Assembly (NCBI GenBank): GCA_029777145.1
Contig: JAKOSS010000550.1
Span: 1 to 9,631, forward strand
Direction of reading: 5' to 3'
Origin: Acidobacteriota bacterium
Lineage (GTDB): Bacteria > Acidobacteriota > Blastocatellia > Pyrinomonadales > Pyrinomonadaceae
DNA length: 9,631 nt
In this document: piece by piece, positions 1 to 6,790 of the stretch
Layout: each line of letters starts with the position of its first letter
Numbering within the stretch: the stretch's first letter is position 1
Translations under genes and position numbers: made by a program
The notes under the pieces: model-generated
What the model was told of the DNA's origin: nothing
Database searches by the model: none
Seen by the model: only the letters and a program-made list of their open reading frames with translations

Positions 1-1
1 A

Positions 2-421
2 GGGCGCGACTTCTGGCAGTCGCCGATGCTCGGCCTGCACATGATCCTGCACGCGCTGATGGCCGGATCCGGAGTGCTGCTGGTACTAACATACTTTATG
101 CCGTCAAATGTCGGCGCGATGACGGTCATCGGATACGGAACGATCGCCGCGCTGCTCGTACATCTTCTGACGCTCGCGATCGAACTGGTGACGACGCACA
201 CGACAGCCGACGCCGCCAAGACCGTGAAATCGATCGTCAAAGGAGAATTCGCAAAACAATTCTGGATCGGCATGATCGCGGTCGGGAACGTCGCTCCGAT
301 CGCCGCGCTTGCAACCGGGAATCCCCAGTTGTACGTGCTGTCGGGGATCTTGATCCTCGTCGGTCTATGGTTCGCCGAGGACATCTGGGTCAAGGCTCCG
401 CAACGGATCCCCCTGAGCTAA
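2..421 (+). CDS. nrfD: NrfD/PsrC-type membrane subunit, C-terminal part (5' end outside window)
   Basis: The frame is open to the left edge, so this is the C-terminal 139 residues of a longer protein. It begins GRDFWQSPMLGLHMILHA and ends WVKAPQRIPLS, both typical of NrfD-family quinone-interacting membrane subunits. About four hydrophobic segments are visible (roughly residues 13-34, 40-63, 86-105 and 109-130). In this family the protein anchors a molybdenum/iron-sulfur enzyme to the inner membrane and exchanges electrons with quinone. A molybdopterin oxidoreductase follows on the same strand, fitting one complex. The usual 4Fe-4S ferredoxin subunit is expected upstream, outside the window. 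The ATG at 26 is internal and is not the real start. Confidence 0.85.
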   Translation, partial: GRDFWQSPMLGLHMILHALMAGSGVLLVLTYFMPSNVGAMTVIGYGTIAALLVHLLTLAIELVTTHTTADAAKTVKSIVKGEFAKQFWIGMIAVGNVAPIAALATGNPQLYVLSGILILVGLWFAEDIWVKAPQRIPLS

Positions 422-434
422 GCTTGACGGGTCC

Positions 435-462
435 GCCCGCGAAATACGCGAAAAACGCGAAA
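435..462 (+). repeat. Left arm of 28-bp inverted repeat
   Basis: This arm starts GCCCGCGAAATACGCG and contains three CGCGAAA units. It is the exact reverse complement of 989-1016. Complementarity stops at the next base on both sides. Confidence 0.95.
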
Positions 463-501
463 CAGGATCTTTTCTTGCGTCAACCGCGGTTAACGTCGAG
501 A

Positions 502-530
502 TTGACAATCATGACGGTTGGACATCTAAG
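502..530 (+). promoter_or_regulatory. Putative sigma70-type promoter for the GxxExxY gene
   Basis: A perfect TTGACA lies at 502-507, followed by a 17-bp spacer and TCTAAG (4 of 6 consensus positions) at 525-530. It lies inside the inverted-repeat cassette, 37 bp upstream of the chosen ATG, so the cassette may carry its own promoter. That promoter could also read into the molybdoenzyme gene. Sequence match only. Confidence 0.4.
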
Positions 531-566
531 CGATGTTTGAAAAACTCACAATGGAGACACTCACAA

Positions 567-965
567 ATGGAAGATCTGATTTTGAAGGACGAGGCGTATG
601 CGATCCTCGGTGCATGTTTTGAAGTTTACAAACGCAAAGGCTGCGGGTTTACGGAACCGATCTATCAGGAATGTCTGAAGATTGAACTCGAGTACCGGAA
701 CATACCGTATGTGAAAGAGCCGATCTTGGAAATGCAATATCGTGGCAGAGTATTGGAACAGTATCTTCGCCCGGACTTCATTTGTTTCGACAGCGTAATT
801 GTTGAACTTAAGGCGACGCGTGATCTTAACGACGCGAATAAAGCGCAAACACTGAATTATTTGAACGCAACAAAGTTCCAGCTCGGACTGCTCGTCAATT
901 TCGGCCATTATCCGAAACTGGAATACAAACGCTTCGCAAACACGAAAGGCCGGATAGTGCTTTGA
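567..965 (+). CDS. GxxExxY family protein (PD-(D/E)XK nuclease-like fold)
   Basis: A 132-residue protein with the defining G-x-x-E-x-x-Y motif as GFTEPIY at residues 27-33. A PD-(D/E)XK-type core follows: PDF with D70, then ELKA with E80 and K82. Length and the motif spacing fit the family. The biochemical role of these proteins is not established to my knowledge; a nuclease-like fold is suggested by the motif. The ATG at 567 is chosen because GGAGA at 553-557 stands 9 nt upstream; a TTG at 537 would add ten residues without family support. The gene is the only cargo between two 28-bp inverted repeats, and its AT content is higher than that of the flanking molybdoenzyme genes. Confidence 0.85.
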   Translation: MEDLILKDEAYAILGACFEVYKRKGCGFTEPIYQECLKIELEYRNIPYVKEPILEMQYRGRVLEQYLRPDFICFDSVIVELKATRDLNDANKAQTLNYLNATKFQLGLLVNFGHYPKLEYKRFANTKGRIVL

Positions 966-988
966 CGGCAGTGGAACCGATGCCCCTT

Positions 989-1016
989 TTTCGCGTTTTT
1001 CGCGTATTTCGCGGGC
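989..1016 (-). repeat. Right arm of 28-bp inverted repeat
   Basis: Exact reverse complement of 435-462, ending CGCGTATTTCGCGGGC on the plus strand. It ends 21 bp before the molybdoenzyme start codon, so it forms part of that gene's leader. Confidence 0.95.
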
Positions 1017-1037
1017 TTATTCGGCAGGCAAAAACGA

Positions 1038-3989
1038 ATGCAGAAACACAATCCGACATTGATCGAGAAAATCGCCGAGAAACTCGGCCTGATCGAGAAT
1101 CTTCACGTTTACGATGAGGACGAGATACCGCATCTGAACGAACCCGGCGAGCTGACCAATTATCCGCCGCCGGAGAAGTGGGACGACTGGACCGAGTACG
1201 AGGCGACAAGCGGGCACCGGCGCGAGAAAAAGAACTACATGATCGTGCCGACGACGTGTTTCAACTGCGAGGCCGGCTGCGGATTGTTGAGCTACATCGA
1301 AAAGGACTCGCTGAAGATCCGCAAGTTTGAGGGCAATCCGTATCACCCCGGATCGCGCGGGCGCAACTGTGCAAAGGGCCCGGCGACGATCAACCAGATC
1401 AACGACACGGACCGCATCCTCTACCCGATGAAACGAACCGGCACGCGTGGGAACTGCGGATGGGAGCGCGTTTCGTGGGACGACGCCCTCGACGACATCG
1501 CCGCGCGGATCCGGAAAGCACTGCAGGAAGACGCGCGAAACGAGGTCGTCTATCATGTCGGTCGTCCCGGCCACGAAGGTTTCATGGACCGCATTCTTCA
1601 GTCGTGGGGCGTTGACGGACATAATTCGCACACGAACATCTGCTCGGCGGGAGCCCGTTTCGGATACGCGATCTGGCAGAACTACGACCGCCCGTCGCCC
1701 GATCACGCGAACGCTCAGTTCATCCTGCTGATCTCGTCGCATCTCGAGGCCGGACACTATTTCAATCCGCACGCGCAACGGATCATCGAAGGATTAATGA
1801 ACGGCGCGAAGATGGCGGTCATGGACCCGCGCCTGTCGAACACGGCGTCGATGGCCGATTACTGGATGCCGACGCATCCCGGTTCCGAGGCCGCGGTGCT
1901 GCTCGCGATGGCTAAGATCATCCTCGAAGAGGGTCTGTACAACCGCGAGTACATGGAGACGTGGGTCAATTGGAGGGAGAGTCTCGTAGAGTTGAAAAAA
2001 GAAAGGGAGAGCGGGAGAAAAGGTGAAGGGGAGAATTCCCCCGATCCCCCACTCGCCCCTTCTCCCGTTCCCCCGCGCAGCGGAACGCCCGTTCCCGAAT
2101 TCGAAGACTTCATCGCCGAACTCAAGCATCTCTACAGAGACTACACTCCGGAGTTCGCCGAACAGGAATCGGGCGTTCCGGCGGCGATGATCCGCGAGGT
2201 CGCGAGCAAAGCCGGACAGGCCGGGGCGCGGCTTTCGACGCACAACTGGCGGAGCGCCGGGAGCGGAAACCTTGGCGGCTGGGCGGTCGCACGGTGCCTT
2301 CATTTCCTCAACGTCTTGACCGGATCGGTCGGCACCGTCGGCGGGACTTCGCCGAGCGCATGGGGCAAGTTCAAACCCGCCGGATTCTCGAAGCCGCCGG
2401 CACAGAGGTTTTGGAACGAACTGCACTTCCCGAACGAGTACCCGCTGTCGCATTACGAAATGAGCTTTCTGCTGCCGCACTTCCTCAAGGAAGGCCGCGG
2501 CAAGCTCCAGGTCTATTTCACGCGCGTTTTCAATCCGGTCTGGACGTATCCTGACGGATTCACCTGGATCGAATCGCTGTCGGACGAATCGAAAGTCGGA
2601 CTGCATGTCGCGCTGACGCCGACTTGGAACGAAACGGCCTATTTCGCGGATTACGTGCTGCCGATGGGCCATTCCGGCGAACGGCACGATCTGACCAGCT
2701 ACGAGACGCATTCGGGAATGTGGATCTCGTTCCGCCAGCCGGTACTGCGCGAAGCTCTGCGGCGGATGGGCAAGCCGGTCGAATACACTTACGAGGCGAA
2801 CGTCGGCGAGGTCTGGGAAGAGGATGAATTCTGGATCGAACTTTCATGGCGCGTCGATCCGGACGGAAGCCTGGGGATCCGCGAACATTTCAAATCGCCC
2901 TACCGCGAGGGCGAGAAGATCTCGATCGACGAGTATTACCGATACATCTTCGAACACACCAAGGGATTGCCCGAAAAGGCGGCCGAGGAAGGACTCGACG
3001 CGCTCGGTTACATGCGCAAATACGGCGCGTTCGAGGTCGAAAGCAGCGCCTACAACAAGAATCTTGACGAAGTTCCGGCGGCTGATCTCGAGGGCGCGAC
3101 AATCGACGCTGCGAATGGCGAGGTCCGCAAAGGCGGAAAGATCATCGGAATCATGGACGGCGGAAGGGCACGCGTCGGATTCCCGACACCTTCGCGCCGG
3201 CAGGAATTCTTCTCGCAGACGCTGAAGGATTGGGGCTGGCCCGAATACACGGCGCCGACGTACATCAAGAGCCACATTCATCCCGAGACGATGGACGAAT
3301 CGAACCACGAACTCGTGCTCGTCCCGACGTTCCGGCTCCCGACGCTGATCCATTCGCGATCGGGCAACGCCAAGTGGCTGACCGAGATCGCGCACCGCAA
3401 CCCGCTTTGGATGAGCGTCGAGGACGGCAAGCGCTGGGGGATCAAGACCGGCGATCTGGTGCGCGTCTCGACGGACATCGGATATTTCGTCAACCGCGCG
3501 TGGGTCACCGAAGGCATGAAGCCGGGCGTCGTCGCGTGCTCACACCACATCGGCCGCTGGCGACGTCAGGAGGATCCGGCCGCGAACCGCTGGGCGACGA
3601 ACCAGGTGAAGATCGCCGAGGTCGAGCCCGGCAAATGGAGGATGCGCGTCGAGGACGGCATCCGTCCATACAAATCTGACGATCCCGACACGGCGCGCGT
3701 TTTTTGGTCCGACGGCGGCGTCCATCAGAACATCACGTTCCCGGTCCACCCGGACCCGATCTCGGGAATGCACTGCTGGCACCAGAAGGTTTCAGTGCAC
3801 AAGGCCGCGCCCGAAGACCGCTACGGCGACGTCTTCGTCGATACCGAAAAGAGTTTCGCGATCTACAAGGAATGGCTCGAGATGACCCGCCCGGCGCCGG
3901 GTCCGAACGGACTCCGACGCCCGCTTTGGTTCAACCGCCCGCTGCGGCCGGTCGAGGAGATGTTCTATTTTAGCAATGGTCCGCACTGA
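1038..3989 (+). CDS. Molybdopterin oxidoreductase catalytic subunit (CISM / DMSO reductase superfamily)
   Basis: A 983-residue catalytic subunit. The N-terminal 4Fe-4S motif is complete: C74, C77, C81 and C111 (CFNCEAGC ... NCAKGP). The molybdopterin core follows. C202 in HTNICSAGARFGY is at the place where a Cys, Ser or Sec usually ligates Mo, so a Cys-ligated enzyme is likely. The dinucleotide-binding C-terminal domain spans about residues 753-870. No twin-arginine signal is visible, so it is probably cytoplasmic or exported by piggy-back. Residues about 321-348 are a Lys/Glu/Gly- then Pro-rich insertion encoded by a palindromic repeat. The ATG at 1038 has a weak GGCAGG-like site upstream. 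The substrate cannot be deduced; formate-, polysulfide- or tetrathionate-type relatives are all possible. Pairing with NrfD implies quinone-linked electron transfer. Confidence 0.85.
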   Translation: MQKHNPTLIEKIAEKLGLIENLHVYDEDEIPHLNEPGELTNYPPPEKWDDWTEYEATSGHRREKKNYMIVPTTCFNCEAGCGLLSYIEKDSLKIRKFEGNPYHPGSRGRNCAKGPATINQINDTDRILYPMKRTGTRGNCGWERVSWDDALDDIAARIRKALQEDARNEVVYHVGRPGHEGFMDRILQSWGVDGHNSHTNICSAGARFGYAIWQNYDRPSPDHANAQFILLISSHLEAGHYFNPHAQRIIEGLMNGAKMAVMDPRLSNTASMADYWMPTHPGSEAAVLLAMAKIILEEGLYNREYMETWVNWRESLVELKKERESGRKGEGENSPDPPLAPSPVPPRSGTPVPEFEDFIAELKHLYRDYTPEFAEQESGVPAAMIREVASKAGQAGARLSTHNWRSAGSGNLGGWAVARCLHFLNVLTGSVGTVGGTSPSAWGKFKPAGFSKPPAQRFWNELHFPNEYPLSHYEMSFLLPHFLKEGRGKLQVYFTRVFNPVWTYPDGFTWIESLSDESKVGLHVALTPTWNETAYFADYVLPMGHSGERHDLTSYETHSGMWISFRQPVLREALRRMGKPVEYTYEANVGEVWEEDEFWIELSWRVDPDGSLGIREHFKSPYREGEKISIDEYYRYIFEHTKGLPEKAAEEGLDALGYMRKYGAFEVESSAYNKNLDEVPAADLEGATIDAANGEVRKGGKIIGIMDGGRARVGFPTPSRRQEFFSQTLKDWGWPEYTAPTYIKSHIHPETMDESNHELVLVPTFRLPTLIHSRSGNAKWLTEIAHRNPLWMSVEDGKRWGIKTGDLVRVSTDIGYFVNRAWVTEGMKPGVVACSHHIGRWRRQEDPAANRWATNQVKIAEVEPGKWRMRVEDGIRPYKSDDPDTARVFWSDGGVHQNITFPVHPDPISGMHCWHQKVSVHKAAPEDRYGDVFVDTEKSFAIYKEWLEMTRPAPGPNGLRRPLWFNRPLRPVEEMFYFSNGPH
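2005..2074. repeat. In-frame imperfect palindromic low-complexity element inside the molybdoenzyme gene
   Basis: A purine-rich G/A arm (2005-2033) is followed by a pyrimidine-rich C/T arm (2046-2074). By hand, 21 of 29 positions pair. Six of the eight mismatches are purine-purine (A/G) differences between one arm and the reverse complement of the other. A 12-bp centre separates them. Codons here give a charged, then Pro-rich peptide (including KGEGENSPDPP), unlike the surrounding folded domain. It preserves the reading frame and resembles a dispersed intergenic palindromic repeat that landed in a surface loop. Confidence 0.7.
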
Positions 3990-4157
3990 TCGGTGAAGGA
4001 AATGCCGGCTGATTTGTCTTTAGAAAGCTGCGATCATCAAAGGTGGATAGGAAACTCTCCCCCTGCGGTTCTCTTTTCACCTGAATCCTATGATGTTTGA
4101 GGTGTTGGACGTTCCAAACAGACTCGGTGACCAAGAGTTTCTCCATTAGTATCCACC
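3990..4157. other. Intergenic spacer between convergent molybdoenzyme and HEPN-like genes
   Basis: No gene is seen. It contains AAGGTGGATA at 4040-4049, whose perfect complement TATCCACCTT at 4150-4159 overlaps the HEPN-like stop codon. A short TTGGA-CGT-TCCAA stem lies at 4105-4117. Neither is followed by a T-tract, so no rho-independent terminator is called. The left edge of the AT-rich gene cluster falls here. Confidence 0.5.
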
Positions 4158-4676
4158 TTACTTTAGTTTGGCAAGTGATACCAATTCTTGGACGACATCG
4201 CGAATTTCAATTGCGAGTTTGTCAAGATCTTCTCTGTGCGCATTGTATCGTCGGCTGTGAGCCGATTTGTCTCCAATTTCTTTTAGTTTAGGAAGAGCCT
4301 TTCGAACTCCCCTTCCCAAATTCCAAGCCGTTTCAGCAAGGGTACGATCAACTAGGTCCCGTAGATGAAGGAAGCTATTGTCAGAGCCCTTGATCTTGTC
4401 CCCAATCGAATGGGATTCGAAACACTCAATAATCAGAGTCTCCAAAAGTCGTCTCAACATTACAGCACATGCGTCGTACCACCCTTTTGAATAAGTTCCG
4501 TTAATTTGATGAACTACACGTTCAATGTAACCTCGTGTTCCCCTAACAAGGCTAAAGTAGATTAGAAACTCATCAGCCGATACCGCGACTTCAGACGGCT
4601 TGGGAACATTGTCTCGTACCGACTTCTGCAGATTCGCCGCAAGAATTTGTATTTCGCCTAAGGTAACTTTTGACAT
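4158..4676 (-). CDS. HEPN-like (DUF4145-type) helical protein
   Basis: A 172-residue, mostly helical protein. The core YDACAVMLRRLLETLIIECFE (split here around R75-R76) and the late GDKSAHSRRYNAHRED segment (from G135; H140 and H147) resemble DUF4145/HEPN proteins, in which a conserved Arg/His region near the last helices can form an RNase site. Family assignment is by pattern and is moderate; RNase activity is not shown. Its ATG overlaps the stop of the upstream DUF5343-like gene by one base (TAATG), so translation is probably coupled and the two proteins likely work together. It is last in the five-gene minus-strand cluster and is AT-richer than the flanks. Confidence 0.65.
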   Translation of the reverse strand: MSKVTLGEIQILAANLQKSVRDNVPKPSEVAVSADEFLIYFSLVRGTRGYIERVVHQINGTYSKGWYDACAVMLRRLLETLIIECFESHSIGDKIKGSDNSFLHLRDLVDRTLAETAWNLGRGVRKALPKLKEIGDKSAHSRRYNAHREDLDKLAIEIRDVVQELVSLAKLK

Positions 4677-5383
4677 TAATCATCGATGAAAGAACTGAGG
4701 TGTTTAGACATACTCTCGAAAATCTTATCTATTTGTTCCGATGACGTGTCGGGTGAAATATGAACTTGAACATCTATGTGAATCGATGGAAACCTCTTTT
4801 TTTGCGAGTTTGCGCCATCGGCTTCTCGATTCGAGTGGCTCCGAATGACAGACTCAGTAGCATCCTGTGTTCGAGAACTGCCATGCGCGTTTGCCTCGGG
4901 CCCGTTATGTGATTTTGTCTTTTTCTTTGCCGCCGGACGGGCATTCAATTCGCTAGTCCCGTTCGGATTGCCTTCAGAAAGAAGAAGGTACGTGTCGGCG
5001 TACATTCGCGCGGCGACTTCGCCAACTTTTGAGTTTTTCATGAACCAACTCTTGATCCGATCCCTCTGGCCTGAATCGGGTTCCGAGAACGCTTCAACCA
5101 ACTCTGGAGGATATGTATTGGTGCGAATCTCCGAACAAACCGCGTTGTATTCGTCATCGTGTCGCCAACGCTCTAACAGATCGCTCGGCTTGTTGCTTTC
5201 ATCGATTAGGCCCATTTCACGGAGCGGCGATAGCACGTTCGATTTTGCTGATAGCTCCTTCATTTCCGCCACTGAAATAATGAATGTTGGCGTAAGAATT
5301 GATGGAATTGACTGTTTCAATCTAGTTCGAAGTAGCCACCAAATCTTCCTTGAAATTTTTGGATAAGTTGATTTCTCGCTCAT
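4676..5383 (-). CDS. DUF5343-like protein with linker and conserved C-terminal tail
   Basis: 235 residues. Residues about 7-136 resemble the DUF5343 winged-helix-like family, including LSPLREMGLIDESNKPSDLL and a following WRHDDEY. Residues about 138-196 are a polar, low-complexity linker. The last 40 residues form a second small block (IHIDVQVHIS, then EQIDKIFESM). I recall similar tails in other helical/HEPN-associated proteins, unverified. The ATG at 5383 is chosen because AAGGAGA (5389-5395) lies 5 nt upstream; the longer frame reaching 5557 overlaps the chaperone gene and lacks support. It is separated from the chaperone stop by 76 bp and overlaps the HEPN-like start by 1 nt. The tract 4681-4740 has 22 G+C of 60, against 40 of 60 at 3421-3480 in the molybdoenzyme gene. 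Confidence 0.65.
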   Translation of the reverse strand: MSEKSTYPKISRKIWWLLRTRLKQSIPSILTPTFIISVAEMKELSAKSNVLSPLREMGLIDESNKPSDLLERWRHDDEYNAVCSEIRTNTYPPELVEAFSEPDSGQRDRIKSWFMKNSKVGEVAARMYADTYLLLSEGNPNGTSELNARPAAKKKTKSHNGPEANAHGSSRTQDATESVIRSHSNREADGANSQKKRFPSIHIDVQVHISPDTSSEQIDKIFESMSKHLSSFIDD

Positions 5384-5388
5384 ATCAG

Positions 5389-5395
5389 TCTCCTT
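5389..5395 (-). promoter_or_regulatory. Strong Shine-Dalgarno deciding the DUF5343-like start
   Basis: AAGGAGA on the minus strand, 5 nt before the ATG at 5383. It is the best ribosome-binding site in the cluster and implies independent translation of the DUF5343/HEPN pair even if transcribed with the TAC genes. Confidence 0.75.
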
Positions 5396-5459
5396 AATAT
5401 TAGCTTTAATTGTTCCGCCCCCGCCACTTGATAAACCGTTGCGCAAACTGCCGATGCGA

Positions 5460-5942
5460 TCAAATCTCTTTCGTGCGGGAATTCGTATCTGCCTCGCCAC
5501 TTTTCTGACTTCGTTTTCCACGTTTCCTGGGCTTAACCTCGACACCCGGAAAAACAACAGTCGGGAGCATTACTGGCCCAATTCCGGAACGGCTGCTCAC
5601 AAGCAATAGCAGCTCACGTGTCGCACTAAAAAGTATCGACGGTCCGGTAATCTGCAGCAGTTTTTCACGAAGTTCTTCCGGACATTCTTCGCTCAGACCA
5701 AAAAAACCCAGAAGTGTCACCTTGAACTCAAACGGCAAAGATTTCGCTTTCGCGTCAAGTTCTACGGTCAGTCGGCATAACTTCTTCAGCGGGTCCGACT
5801 TATTTTGGCCAATCGTTACTTCCGCTTTCAAATCACTTCCAAGCAATTCAAAATCGGCGCTGGCTCCTTTCTTTGGCGGCTTGACCCGAAAAGACAACTC
5901 CTCAACGAAATAGTTCTCAAGCTGCAAATTCGCCTGGTTCAT
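5460..5942 (-). CDS. SecB-like chaperone (TAC-type)
   Basis: 160 residues. The N-terminal LENYFVEELSFRVKPP and the late GPSILFSATRELLLLVSSRSG followed by LPTVVFPGVEV (about residues 100-136) match the SecB-like fold, where the helix before the final strand reads G-x-x-x-L-[YF]-x-x-x-R-E. SecB proteins are homotetrameric holdases for unfolded proteins. Specialised copies next to HigBA modules protect an unstable antitoxin. Here the gene directly follows a toxin and antitoxin pair, so the TAC role is likelier than general export. A basic tail (RKRGKRSQKS) follows the core. The ATG overlaps the antitoxin end by 26 nt and has GGAGA (5949-5953) six nt upstream. Confidence 0.8.
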   Translation of the reverse strand: MNQANLQLENYFVEELSFRVKPPKKGASADFELLGSDLKAEVTIGQNKSDPLKKLCRLTVELDAKAKSLPFEFKVTLLGFFGLSEECPEELREKLLQITGPSILFSATRELLLLVSSRSGIGPVMLPTVVFPGVEVKPRKRGKRSQKSGEADTNSRTKEI

Positions 5943-6402
5943 AGCATTTCTCCGTCACTACCCAGCCGGTCATCATAGATTGTTTGAGATTGCCCCAAAT
6001 AGCGTCGAAATCGCTTTGGATCCTAATATGAAAGCGATCCGGATGAATCGTTTCGGCGAGTTTATCGTCGTAAACGTATTCCGCGTCCAACACGTCAGTC
6101 GCGCGTGCTTCGGGCATGTCGAATGCCAACGTAAATTCACGCTCCAACGCATTTCCAATCCTCACCAACGACTCGATCGTCAAATTCGCCGCGCCCTTCA
6201 GGATCTTGTTGACGTAGGCTCGGCTGACGCCGAGGCGTCGGGAAAGCTCGGCCTCGGTGATGCCGGTTTCCTCCATTGCAGTGTCGATCTGTTCGGAAAG
6301 CTCAAGTTTCGCCGCATCGATCTTGAAATCGAGCGACGATTCGGCCGACGCGAGCATCGTGCTGAATTCCTGTGCCGCGGTCATTCTTTTCTTCTCAGAC
6401 AT
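5917..6402 (-). CDS. higA: HigA-type HTH antitoxin with long C-terminal extension
   Basis: 161 residues. A Cro/CI-type helix-turn-helix is at about residues 47-90 (TEAELSRRLGVSRAYVNKIL, then TIESLVRIGNAL). Residues 1-45 are a helical N-terminal part. Residues about 95-161 form a C-terminal extension with exposed hydrophobics (W136 in DAIWGNL, W147 in MMTGWVV). In TAC systems this end is the chaperone-addiction region that makes the antitoxin depend on SecB; that role here is inferred. The ATG at 6402 is favoured: it overlaps the toxin stop by 8 nt (ATGTCTGA). A TTG at 6468 is an unlikely alternative. The protein should neutralise the toxin and repress its own promoter. Confidence 0.85.
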   Translation of the reverse strand: MSEKKRMTAAQEFSTMLASAESSLDFKIDAAKLELSEQIDTAMEETGITEAELSRRLGVSRAYVNKILKGAANLTIESLVRIGNALEREFTLAFDMPEARATDVLDAEYVYDDKLAETIHPDRFHIRIQSDFDAIWGNLKQSMMTGWVVTEKCYEPGEFAA

Positions 6403-6787
6403 TGTTTTGTTTTTTTTCTTTGAAATAAGCATCTCGTACTTTGGATGCCTTTTCACGTTGCCTCGCAACGTCCCTTTTTTCGCTTCCTCGTTTTCCGCTG
6501 AATCCGTGGGAGCAAATAATCACATTCCCTTCGTCGTAAAAGAACAAAATTCGGGATGTTCTTGTTCCCTTCATTTCGAAGATTCCGTCTCCGAGCGGTC
6601 GCATATGATGATTATTCTTCACCGGTCCGGTATCACCGGTCCGTTTGATCAAGTTCATTAATCGCGCATAGTCTGAATTTTCATCCTGTCGCAATGCTCT
6701 CAGAAAGCCCAAAACGAGACACTTCCCCTCATCGACCCAACCGCGGATCTCAAATTTCCGGCCAGCGTAAATCGTTTCAACAGGCAT
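6395..6787 (-). CDS. higB: HigB-type toxin (RelE/ParE superfamily, Gp49-like)
   Basis: 130 residues. The segment RILFFYDEGNVIICSHGFSGKR (split around residues 79-100) and the following EKRDVARQREKASKVRD helix match Gp49-like HigB toxins. These are ribosome-associated or free mRNA interferases of the RelE superfamily that inhibit growth by cutting mRNA. Basic residues typical of the active-site face are retained (R64, K73, R76, R79, K99, R100). Toxin-first gene order is characteristic of higBA, in contrast to relBE. The ATG at 6787 directly follows the putative operator; the ribosome-binding site is weak, consistent with low toxin expression. It is the first gene of the minus-strand cluster and overlaps the antitoxin by 8 nt. 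Confidence 0.87.
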   Translation of the reverse strand: MPVETIYAGRKFEIRGWVDEGKCLVLGFLRALRQDENSDYARLMNLIKRTGDTGPVKNNHHMRPLGDGIFEMKGTRTSRILFFYDEGNVIICSHGFSGKRGSEKRDVARQREKASKVRDAYFKEKKQNNV

Positions 6788-6790
6788 AAT

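Larger units (their letters stand above)
435..1016. mobile_element. Candidate GxxExxY cassette bounded by perfect 28-bp inverted repeats
   Basis: A 582-bp segment holds one GxxExxY gene between two exactly complementary 28-bp arms. It sits between the nrfD stop (421) and the molybdoenzyme start (1038). Without it these genes would be about 34 bp apart, as expected for an operon. There is no transposase and no obvious target-site duplication at the outer edges, so mobility is inferred from the terminal repeats and the operon interruption. Confidence 0.55.

Noticed and set aside
430..1022. Target-site duplication around the GxxExxY cassette
   Set aside because: The bases just outside the arms (GGTCC on the left, TTATT on the right) do not match.
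1017..2711. Long minus-strand open frames (1017-1778 and 1794-2711) opposite the molybdoenzyme gene
   Set aside because: They are Arg/Val-rich shadows of a clearly conserved plus-strand gene with no recognisable domain.
4105..4117. TTGGA-CGT-TCCAA stem as a terminator for the HEPN-like gene
   Set aside because: The stem is only 5 bp and no T-tract follows on either strand.
5384..5557. Longer start for the DUF5343-like gene, adding 58 residues
   Set aside because: The added part is Arg-rich, overlaps the chaperone gene, and lacks the strong ribosome-binding site found before the ATG at 5383.
6403..6468. Longer antitoxin start at a TTG at 6468
   Set aside because: It would enlarge the toxin overlap to 74 nt; the ATG at 6402 gives the usual stop-start coupling.
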